This document shows positions 1 through 4,979 of a stretch of 7,443 nt of DNA, one piece after another; position 1 is the first letter of the stretch; each line of letters opens with the position of its first letter. The position numbers and the translations under genes were made by a program. The stretch lies in assembly GCA_001801495.1 (NCBI GenBank), contig MGXW01000052.1, positions 1-7,443 on the forward strand. Direction: 5' to 3'. This DNA is from Gammaproteobacteria bacterium RIFCSPHIGHO2_12_FULL_37_34. GTDB lineage: Bacteria; Pseudomonadota; Gammaproteobacteria; DSM-16500. The notes under the pieces were generated by a model, which was given only the letters and a program-made list of their open reading frames with translations, was not told the origin of the DNA and made no database searches.

Positions 1-806
1 TGTTTGGTGAGATCATCATAAATAATGAGCGCATCTTCACCTCGGTCACGGAAATATTCACCCATTGCACAACCCGCATAAGGCGCAATATATTGCATAG
101 CAGCAGGATCAGCTGCTGTGGCAGCAACGATAATCGTATGACTAAGAGCATTGTGTTCTTCTAATTTACGAACAACAGCCGCAACGGAGGATGCTTTTTG
201 TCCGATAGCAACATAAATACATTTTATGCCCATGTTTCGTTGATTGATGATAGCATCGATAGCAATGGCTGTTTTACCAGTTTGTCGATCCCCAATGATT
301 AGTTCACGTTGACCGCGACCAATAGGCACCATGGAATCAATAGCTTTTAATCCAGTTTGCACGGGTTGGGATACAGGTTGACGATAAATCACACCTGGTG
401 CTACTTTTTCAATAGGGGATGTTAGTTGTGCTTTGATTGGACCTTTATCGTCAATGGGGGCACCTAGTGCATTAACAACGCGGCCAAGCAAAGCTTCTCC
501 TACTGGGACCTCTAAAATGCGACCAGTACATTTAGCAGTTTGTCCTTCTGAAAGATGTTTGGTGGAACCTAAGATTACTGCACCAACTGAATCTCGCTCT
601 AAGTTGAGCGCAAGACCAAATGTATGGTTGGCAAACTCAAGCATTTCTCCTTGCATGACATCCGCTAAACCATACAGACGGACAATGCCGTCTTTTATGC
701 TGACGATCGTACCTTCGGTGCGCACCTCTGGTTTGATATCAAAATATTGAATGCGCTGTTTAATGAGATCACTAATTTCTGTTGGACTTAATTGCTTTAC
801 TTGCAT
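1..806 (-). CDS. atpA: F1Fo ATP synthase subunit alpha, N-terminal part (cut by window edge)
   Basis: Alpha subunit of the F1 head, the non-catalytic nucleotide-binding partner of beta in ATP synthesis at the inner membrane. The visible 268 codons start MQVKQLSPTEISDLIKQR, very close to the E. coli N-terminus. They cover the N-terminal beta-barrel (GTIVSIKDGIVRLYGLADV) and the start of the nucleotide-binding domain. The Walker A motif GDRQTGKT falls at residues 172-179, three residues later than in E. coli, matching a slightly longer N-terminus. Further conserved blocks are GRILEVPVGEALLGRVVN, AIDSMVPIGRGQRELIIGD and APYAGCAMGEYFRDRGEDAL. The C-terminal half lies beyond position 1. The start is supported by an AAAGG ribosome binding site at 816-820, 9 nt upstream, and by a 30-bp gap after atpH. 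It is the last operon gene visible here; gamma, beta and epsilon would follow to the left. Confidence 0.98.
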   Translation of the reverse strand, partial: MQVKQLSPTEISDLIKQRIQYFDIKPEVRTEGTIVSIKDGIVRLYGLADVMQGEMLEFANHTFGLALNLERDSVGAVILGSTKHLSEGQTAKCTGRILEVPVGEALLGRVVNALGAPIDDKGPIKAQLTSPIEKVAPGVIYRQPVSQPVQTGLKAIDSMVPIGRGQRELIIGDRQTGKTAIAIDAIINQRNMGIKCIYVAIGQKASSVAAVVRKLEEHNALSHTIIVAATAADPAAMQYIAPYAGCAMGEYFRDRGEDALIIYDDLTK

Positions 807-836
807 AATTGTCTACCTTTCAAAGTCTATTCATTT

Positions 837-1373
837 CTACCCAATCAAATTTTGCAATAACCGAGTTAACTTACCACGAACAGAGCCATCAATGACCCGA
901 TCACCCATATGAATGACTGCACCCCCTAAAATAGTCGGATCCACTTCACAATGTAATGTAACCTTATGTTGAATGCGTTTGCCGAGTGTTGTTGCGAGTT
1001 GTTGTTGGAATGTTTCTTGAGGCGCAACTGCTGTGATGAGGCGTACATTACTCATTTTCTCTAGTGCAGCGATATGAGCATTAAATAAGGTTGAAATATC
1101 GGATAATATCATCAGGCGTTTATTTTGAGCGAGTAAAATCAAAAAATTTTTCTGCTCGTTATTGAGTAAAGAAGCTAATACCTCATTAAATAAAACAAGT
1201 AATTTCTCAGATGAAACTTGCGGGTCTACTAACCATTTTTCAATGGGCGCTTGTTTAGCAGCGTAGGAAGCAGCTTCTAAGAAAGCTTTCCAAGCAGAGA
1301 GTTGTTGCTTATCACGAGCATATTCAAATGCAGCTAATGCATAAGGGCGCGCAATATAAGCGAGGTTAGCCAT
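837..1373 (-). CDS. atpH: F1Fo ATP synthase subunit delta
   Basis: Delta subunit (178 aa, the normal family length) of the peripheral stalk, joining the N-terminus of the alpha subunits to the b dimer. The N-terminal MANLAYIARPYALAAFEYA is the typical helical start that docks on alpha. The C-terminal block with VDPTILGGAVIHMGD followed by VIDGSVRGKLTRLLQNL is the conserved delta signature and contacts subunit b. The ATG follows the atpF stop codon by only 2 bp, so the two genes are probably translationally coupled. The sequence upstream has only a modest GAG-type ribosome binding site, inside the end of atpF. Nothing is odd about the gene; identity rests on the signature and on its place between atpF and atpA. 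Confidence 0.97.
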   Translation of the reverse strand: MANLAYIARPYALAAFEYARDKQQLSAWKAFLEAASYAAKQAPIEKWLVDPQVSSEKLLVLFNEVLASLLNNEQKNFLILLAQNKRLMILSDISTLFNAHIAALEKMSNVRLITAVAPQETFQQQLATTLGKRIQHKVTLHCEVDPTILGGAVIHMGDRVIDGSVRGKLTRLLQNLIG

Positions 1374-1375
1374 GG

Positions 1376-1846
1376 TTAGATCTCGGCAATTAATTGGGTT
1401 AATAAATCATGTTGAGCAGAAGGATCGAGATGGCGTTGAATAATTTTCTCAGCACCGGCAATTGCAAGTGTAGCCAGTTGTGATTTCAACCCTTCTTTTG
1501 CTCGTATCACTTCGCGATCAATCTCGCCTTGCGCCATGTCAATAATACGTTGATTCTCTTGTTTAGCTTGAATTTTAGCTTCTTCAATTAATTGAGCAGA
1601 ATGCAAATTAGCTTGCTCAATAATGTGCGTTGCTTGTTGTTTGGCTTCACGAATGATTACATTTGCTTTATGTTCTGCCATTTCTAATTCATGTTTGCTA
1701 CGCTCTGCTGCTTCTAATCCATCCGCTATTTTCTTTTCTCGATCATGCATGGTTTTGATGATGAGTGGCCATACAAATTTCATGGTAAACCAAACTAAAA
1801 TAGAAAAAGTAATAAATTGACCAATAATCGTAGCGTTAATGTCCAT
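1376..1846 (-). CDS. atpF: F1Fo ATP synthase subunit b
   Basis: Subunit b (156 aa, the same length as E. coli b), the membrane-anchored peripheral stalk that holds the F1 head still during rotation. Residues 1-25 (MDINATIIGQFITFSILVW onward) form the single membrane segment and match the E. coli MNLNATILGQ start. The DREKKIADGLEAAERS stretch follows. Then comes a long charged, alanine-rich coiled coil that dimerises, and a C-terminal AGAEKIIQRHLDPSAQHD region that binds delta. The frame stays open upstream to 1891, but the ATG at 1844-1846 is preferred. It has a GAGG ribosome binding site 7 nt upstream, it gives the family length, and the longer start would overlap atpE. It lies 19 bp after atpE and 2 bp before atpH. 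Confidence 0.97.
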   Translation of the reverse strand: MDINATIIGQFITFSILVWFTMKFVWPLIIKTMHDREKKIADGLEAAERSKHELEMAEHKANVIIREAKQQATHIIEQANLHSAQLIEEAKIQAKQENQRIIDMAQGEIDREVIRAKEGLKSQLATLAIAGAEKIIQRHLDPSAQHDLLTQLIAEI

Positions 1847-1853
1847 CGTTTTT

Positions 1854-1857
1854 CCTC
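1854..1857 (-). promoter_or_regulatory. Ribosome binding site of atpF
   Basis: On the minus strand this reads GAGG within CCGAGGAAAAACG, 7 nt before the ATG at 1846. It decides the atpF start against the in-frame upstream ATG at 1891, which lies inside atpE. Confidence 0.8.
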
Positions 1858-1865
1858 GGTATGAA

Positions 1866-2165
1866 TTAACTAGCCGCAGGTTTGGCTGCACTTAGCACAG
1901 CAGCCAAGAATGGATTGGTTGCAAAAAACAACAACAAGCCCATGACTATGGAGATAGCTGCAAATGCATCTACTAAACCTGCCATAATGAACATACGCAT
2001 CATGAGCATCGGACCTAATTCAGGTTGTCTTGCAACCCCTTCTAAAAATTTACCGCCAAGCAAACCAAACCCGATACCTGTACCAAGAGCCGCTAAACTG
2101 ATGAGTAATCCAGCAGCTAATACACTAAACCCTTGTACCTGACCAATAATACTCACAATATCCAT
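1866..2165 (-). CDS. atpE: F1Fo ATP synthase subunit c (proteolipid)
   Basis: Subunit c, the hairpin that oligomerises into the proton-driven rotor ring of Fo. Helix 1 contains the glycine motif GTGIGFG (residues 28-34), a full GxGxGxG where E. coli has one alanine. The polar loop is ARQPEL (residues 45-50). Helix 2 carries the proton-binding aspartate D66 in GLVDAF. No sodium-type ligand set is evident, so proton coupling is inferred. At 99 aa it is longer than the 79-aa E. coli protein, with about 5 extra N-terminal residues and a tail ending AAKPAAS. The E. coli proline three residues after the aspartate is alanine here. It lies between atpB (35-bp gap) and atpF (19-bp gap) and has the strongest ribosome binding site in the operon, which fits the many c copies needed per enzyme. 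Confidence 0.97.
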   Translation of the reverse strand: MDIVSIIGQVQGFSVLAAGLLISLAALGTGIGFGLLGGKFLEGVARQPELGPMLMMRMFIMAGLVDAFAAISIVMGLLLFFATNPFLAAVLSAAKPAAS

Positions 2166-2167
2166 AA

Positions 2168-2175
2168 CACCTCCT
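2168..2175 (-). promoter_or_regulatory. Strong ribosome binding site of atpE
   Basis: On the minus strand the leader reads AAGAGGAGGTGTT directly before the atpE ATG. AGGAGGTG is an 8-nt perfect complement to the usual 3' end of bacterial 16S rRNA. It is clearly stronger than the sites before atpB (AAGG), atpF (GAGG) and atpA (AAAGG). High translation of the c subunit inside a polycistronic message is the expected consequence. Confidence 0.85.
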
Positions 2176-2200
2176 CTTAAAAATGAACAATGACTAAAAA

Positions 2201-2992
2201 CTAATGCCCTTCATGTGCCATGCTTAAATAAATAATGGTGAGCATCATGAATAAAAACGCTTGTAATGAAATGACTAAAATATGAAAAATAGCCCAAATG
2301 GCCCCAGGCCCCCATTGAATCCACCAAGGCATAATAGCAATCAAAATAAAAATGAGTTCGCCTGCAAACATATTGCCAAATAACCGCAACGCGAGTGACA
2401 ATGGTTTCACACATTCTTCTACTAAACGAAAAGCAAGATTAATAGGAAATAAGTAAGGGCCAAAAGGAAAGGTGAGCATTTCTTTTAATAGCCTATGTTT
2501 TTTTGCTTTCAAATTAAAAATGATAATGAGTAAAAAGACAGAAATTGACATGGCAAAGGTTGCATTAGGGTCAGCAGTTGGAACTGCTTTGAAATAAGGC
2601 ACGCCAAATAATCCTAATAAACGAGGTAGAAAGTCAACGGGAAGCAAATCCATGGCATTCATAAAGAACACCCAAAGAAAAATTGTTAATGCTAATGAAG
2701 GAATAAAGGTGCTTTTATGATGAAAAACTTCATGCACAGCGCCATTAACAAAATGAAATATGATTTCGACAAGATTTTGTAATTTTCTCGGTACCTCTGT
2801 TGCTCGAACAGCAACATATCGTAAACCACCAAAAATGATTATTCCTAATACGATCGAAACAATCAGCGTATCTAAATTAAGCGACCAGAAACCACCGTTT
2901 TTATCTATAGTAAATGTTTTTAAGTTGAGCGTTAAATGCTCAAGATGATGTTGTATATATTGTGCAGCTGTTATGCTGCTCGCTTCACTCAT
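2201..2992 (-). CDS. atpB: F1Fo ATP synthase subunit a
   Basis: Subunit a (263 aa), the stator half of the Fo proton channel, facing the c ring in the inner membrane. The essential arginine is R203 in LALRLFGNMFAGELIF, equivalent to E. coli R210. E212, H237 and Q244 match the other channel residues (E. coli E219, H245, Q252). Hydrophobic segments lie near residues 42-62, 98-116, 145-160, 196-222 and 230-257. The protein ends YLSMAHEGH, close to the E. coli end. The first codon overlaps the last 8 bp of atpI, which suggests translational coupling. An AAGG site sits 7 nt upstream of the ATG. Length, motifs and position all agree. Confidence 0.98.
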   Translation of the reverse strand: MSEASSITAAQYIQHHLEHLTLNLKTFTIDKNGGFWSLNLDTLIVSIVLGIIIFGGLRYVAVRATEVPRKLQNLVEIIFHFVNGAVHEVFHHKSTFIPSLALTIFLWVFFMNAMDLLPVDFLPRLLGLFGVPYFKAVPTADPNATFAMSISVFLLIIIFNLKAKKHRLLKEMLTFPFGPYLFPINLAFRLVEECVKPLSLALRLFGNMFAGELIFILIAIMPWWIQWGPGAIWAIFHILVISLQAFLFMMLTIIYLSMAHEGH

Positions 2993-3416
2993 TGATTGAC
3001 CTTAAGTTGCTATGTTGTTTCGAGAAATATCCAATACAAGCTAGCCAAAATAAAATAATTGCCCCAATAAAACCGATGAGTACGGATAGTAAACTAACAG
3101 GCAAAGTTTTCACAATAATTAAAAATAAAACAGCGCTTAACATCAGCTTTAATAACTCGCCAACAAAGAAGTTGGCTATAAATTGCGTCATTTGATGAGC
3201 GCCAGCGAAACGAAATACCCGCCAAACAAAAAATAAATTAGGTAAACCATAAGCCATACTACCAGCAAATACGGATAAACTATTTCCTAGACCACTTACC
3301 GGAATAGCTAAAACAGCTAAAATAACAATACCCAGAAGCTGGTAAAGTACAATTTGGTAAGCTTGATGCTGTATGATTTTATTGAGTGGCTTTGTGGCCA
3401 TATGCCTTAACTTCAT
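2985..3416 (-). CDS. atpI: ATP synthase protein I (AtpI)
   Basis: Small four-helix membrane protein (143 aa) at the head of the ATP synthase operon. In other bacteria AtpI is non-essential and is linked to c-ring assembly or to magnesium/calcium entry. Hydrophobic segments lie near residues 21-40, 46-66, 81-102 and 106-128. The GELLKLMLSAVLF block (residues 86-98) carries the conserved glutamate and lysine (E87, K90) of the family. AtpI proteins are poorly conserved, so position matters as much as sequence: it directly precedes and overlaps atpB. The start is uncertain. ATG at 3416 lacks a good ribosome binding site, and ATG at 3401 (MATKPLNK) has AAGG only 3 nt upstream. The promoter proposed at 3439-3467 serves either start. 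Confidence 0.9.
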   Translation of the reverse strand: MKLRHMATKPLNKIIQHQAYQIVLYQLLGIVILAVLAIPVSGLGNSLSVFAGSMAYGLPNLFFVWRVFRFAGAHQMTQFIANFFVGELLKLMLSAVLFLIIVKTLPVSLLSVLIGFIGAIILFWLACIGYFSKQHSNLRSINE

Positions 3417-3438
3417 CTACAGCGTTATAATGGCGATG

Positions 3439-3467
3439 AGTATAATGAAGAACACTCACAAAGTCTA
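3439..3467 (-). promoter_or_regulatory. Candidate sigma70 promoter of the atp operon
   Basis: On the minus strand a -35 box TAGACT (3462-3467, 4 of 6 consensus) and a -10 box TATACT (3439-3444, 5 of 6) are separated by exactly 17 bp. Transcription would start near 3432, giving a leader of about 16 nt before the atpI ATG at 3416. This is the best-spaced pair found upstream of the operon. It is read from the sequence only. Confidence 0.55.
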
Positions 3468-3607
3468 TTCTAGTTGTTTTTAAGCAATTAAATATTCCAT
3501 TTCGTAAATTTTTCCGCCATTATTTTGAACATTAAAATTAATAACGAATAATTTAAACCCGAAATGAAGTCAACAGCTCGTTATTGCGTAAGATGAGCTC
3601 CTAAGAC

Positions 3608-3619
3608 ATACAATTGTAT
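3608..3619. repeat. 12-bp perfect palindrome
   Basis: ATACAATTGTAT is a perfect palindrome just upstream of the operator-like array. It could be a further protein-binding site. It is short and AT-rich, so chance is a fair alternative. Confidence 0.4.
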
Positions 3620-3623
3620 TGTT

Positions 3624-3647
3624 ACACTCAATTATCAGCCATAATAG
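3624..3647. repeat. Upstream degenerate copy of the operator-like unit
   Basis: Compared with the sequence exactly 31 bp downstream (3655-3678), 19 of 24 positions are identical, including ACTCAATT, TCAG and ATAAT. Its left half (ACTCAATTATCA) is an intact half site, while its right half is poorly symmetric. The centre-to-centre distance of 31 bp is close to three turns of B-DNA, so two bound dimers would sit on the same face of the helix. Confidence 0.65.
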
Positions 3648-3676
3648 TTGATTAATACTCAATTTTCAGTGATAAT
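3648..3676 (+). promoter_or_regulatory. Candidate promoter of the AAA ATPase gene
   Basis: A -35 box TTGATT (3648-3653, 4 of 6) and a -10 box GATAAT (3671-3676, 5 of 6) with a 17-bp spacer. Transcription would begin at about 3682-3685, on or next to the ATG at 3684, implying a leaderless or nearly leaderless message. A weaker upstream option is TTGTTA (3619-3624) with CATAAT (3640-3645), but its spacer is only 15 bp. Confidence 0.5.
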
Positions 3677-3681
3677 TGAGT
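3657..3681. promoter_or_regulatory. 25-bp palindromic operator candidate
   Basis: Centred on 3669, the half site ACTCAATTNTCA is mirrored by TGANAATTGAGT with one mismatched pair besides the central base. This is the size and symmetry expected for a dimeric helix-turn-helix protein. The site covers most of the spacer and the whole -10 box of the promoter proposed at 3648-3676 and ends 2 bp before the ATG at 3684. A bound protein would therefore block transcription, that is, act as a repressor. The binding protein is unknown; the winged-helix segment of the adjacent ATPase is one candidate (inference). Confidence 0.65.
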
Positions 3682-3683
3682 GT

Positions 3684-4877
3684 ATGATGTATTTAAAGCG
3701 AAAAATACAATTGAATGTTCAGCAAGCTCTTTCAAGAGGGAAGAGCGTACTTTTGTTAGGAGCACGACAAACAGGCAAAACGACTTTTATTCAAAAGCAA
3801 ATTAAACCTAATATTTACTATTCTTTCGTGCAACCCGCTGTGCGCCAGCAATATGAAAAAAACCCGAGCTTGTTAGGAGGTGAAATTGAAGCAGAAATCC
3901 GCCAAAAGCAAATGAAGGACCCTATTGTCGTTATTGATGAGATACAGCGTGTTCCAATCATTTTAGATGTTATTCAAGATCTTATTGATCGGCAACTTGC
4001 TCGTTTCATCTTAACCGGATCATCTGCTAGAAAACTAAAACATGGTGCCAACGTCAATTTATTGCCTGGTCGCGTGGTGCTGATTCATTTAGACCCGCTA
4101 TTGCTTACGGAAATGTTACTACCGCCACCTTCACTTTCTTCTCTATTACTCTATGGAAGTTTACCTGGCATCTTTATGGAGATCTCGGAACAAGATAAAA
4201 ATATTGATTTGAACTCCTATGTAAAAACGTATCTTGAAGAGGAAATTCGAGCAGAAGCCTTGGTGAGAAATGTGGGTTCATTTGCGAAATTTTTATTTTT
4301 AGCCGCAAATGAATCTGGCAAATTAATTAATTTAAGTAAACTTTCACAAGAAATTGGTGTTGCCCATACAACCATTGCTACTTATTATCAAATTTTAGAA
4401 GATTGCTTGCTTGCGGAGCGCATCGAACCGCTCACTCATTCTTCTACACGTTCTCGGCTCAGTAAAGCACCAAAAATTCTATTATTCGATCTAGGAGTTC
4501 GTCGTTTATGTGCTGAAGAAGGTGTTCATCTTCCAATCCACGTGATGGCTAATTTATTTGAACAATTTATTGGTCTTGAACTTATTCGCTATGCTCGATT
4601 ACAACAGTCATTAACTAAAATTTTATACTGGCGGGATCATGCTGGGCCCGAAGTAGATTATGTGATTCAACAAGACTCTTATTATGTCCCTATTGAAGTG
4701 AAATGGAATGAACGCCCAACTGTAAAAGATTGCCGTCACTTAGAAATATTTCTGCAGGAATATAAAAATACTAAAGAAGCATATATTGTTTGTCAAACAC
4801 CAAAAAGATTTTTGTTGAGGAATAATATTACAGCCATTCCATGGCAGGAAATTCATTTTTTATTTGACCATTCATGA
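3684..4877 (+). CDS. AAA_14/DUF4143-type ATP-binding protein
   Basis: A 397-aa protein of the widespread AAA ATPase plus DUF4143 architecture, whose biological role is not established. Walker A is GARQTGKT (26-33) and Walker B is IVVIDEIQ (81-88) with D85 and E86. A sensor-1-like TGSSAR lies at 111-116, followed by PGRVVLIHLDPL, a typical family block. Residues about 214-250 (LSKLSQEIGVAHTTIATYY within it) look like a winged helix. The C-terminal part has WRDHAGPEVDYVI and PIEVKW, giving D325 and E338-x-K340, a PD-(D/E)xK nuclease-like pattern. No membrane segment is evident. The length is typical. ATG 3684 and ATG 3687 are both possible; many relatives begin MYxxR, and a weak GAG lies 6 nt before 3687. 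The frame also stays open upstream to a TTG at 3648, but that lies in the promoter. Such genes are often accessory or mobile; no transposon ends are seen here. Confidence 0.88.
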   Translation: MMYLKRKIQLNVQQALSRGKSVLLLGARQTGKTTFIQKQIKPNIYYSFVQPAVRQQYEKNPSLLGGEIEAEIRQKQMKDPIVVIDEIQRVPIILDVIQDLIDRQLARFILTGSSARKLKHGANVNLLPGRVVLIHLDPLLLTEMLLPPPSLSSLLLYGSLPGIFMEISEQDKNIDLNSYVKTYLEEEIRAEALVRNVGSFAKFLFLAANESGKLINLSKLSQEIGVAHTTIATYYQILEDCLLAERIEPLTHSSTRSRLSKAPKILLFDLGVRRLCAEEGVHLPIHVMANLFEQFIGLELIRYARLQQSLTKILYWRDHAGPEVDYVIQQDSYYVPIEVKWNERPTVKDCRHLEIFLQEYKNTKEAYIVCQTPKRFLLRNNITAIPWQEIHFLFDHS

Positions 4878-4979
4878 GGGTCATTTGCCAACCTATGTTT
4901 CTAGCTGGTGCTAAGTTAGTTTATGTTATCATTGTTAGATAGGGCTATTTTCGTCAATCTGATTTTATAGAATTAAACG

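Larger units (their letters stand above)
3417..3683. other. Divergent intergenic region between atpI and the AAA ATPase gene
   Basis: An AT-rich gap of 267 bp between divergently transcribed genes. The left end holds the candidate atp promoter. The middle (about 3470-3605) shows no coding potential, RNA gene or clear terminator hairpin. The right end (3608-3684) is dense in palindromes and repeats around the ATPase gene promoter, listed separately. Confidence 0.8.
3623..3684. repeat. Inverted repeat, 15-bp perfect arms, 32-bp spacer
   Basis: The left arm 3623-3637 (TACACTCAATTATCA) is the exact reverse complement of the right arm 3670-3684. The right arm ends on the A of the first ATG of the downstream gene. 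A 15-bp perfect match so close to a start codon is unlikely by chance. The arms are half sites of two related operator-like units described separately, so the repeat probably marks protein binding rather than an RNA structure or a transposon end. Confidence 0.8.

Noticed and set aside
433..750. Open frame of 105 codons on the plus strand inside atpA
   Set aside because: Antisense shadow of the conserved atpA frame; no family resemblance and no ribosome binding site.
821..832. 12-bp exact repeat CAAAGTCTATTC, also at 3459-3470
   Set aside because: About one or two such matches are expected by chance in 7.4 kb, and there is no -10 box to make the atpH/atpA copy a promoter.
2211..2414. 67-codon frame on the minus strand inside atpB
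   Set aside because: Out-of-frame shadow of the strongly conserved end of atpB.
3441..3446. Perfect TATAAT on the plus strand near the atpI start
   Set aside because: No matching -35 box lies 16-18 bp upstream, and the site overlaps the better-supported minus-strand -10 box.
3447..3463. Possible CRP site in the atp promoter (minus strand TGTGA, 6 bp, TTCAT)
   Set aside because: Only the left half matches; the right half shares too little with TCACA, and the position between -35 and -10 does not suit an activator.
3540..3585. Inverted 7-mers AATAACG and CGTTATT in the intergenic region
   Set aside because: Short, AT-rich and 32 bp apart, with no T-run, so neither a terminator nor a convincing operator.
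3648..3683. In-frame TTG upstream extension of the AAA ATPase gene
   Set aside because: The extra 12 codons lie inside the promoter and palindrome, and the family normally begins near MYLKR.
4911..4941. Small palindromes CTAAGTTAG and TATC/GATA before copA
   Set aside because: Stems of only 4 bp; too weak to call an operator or terminator.
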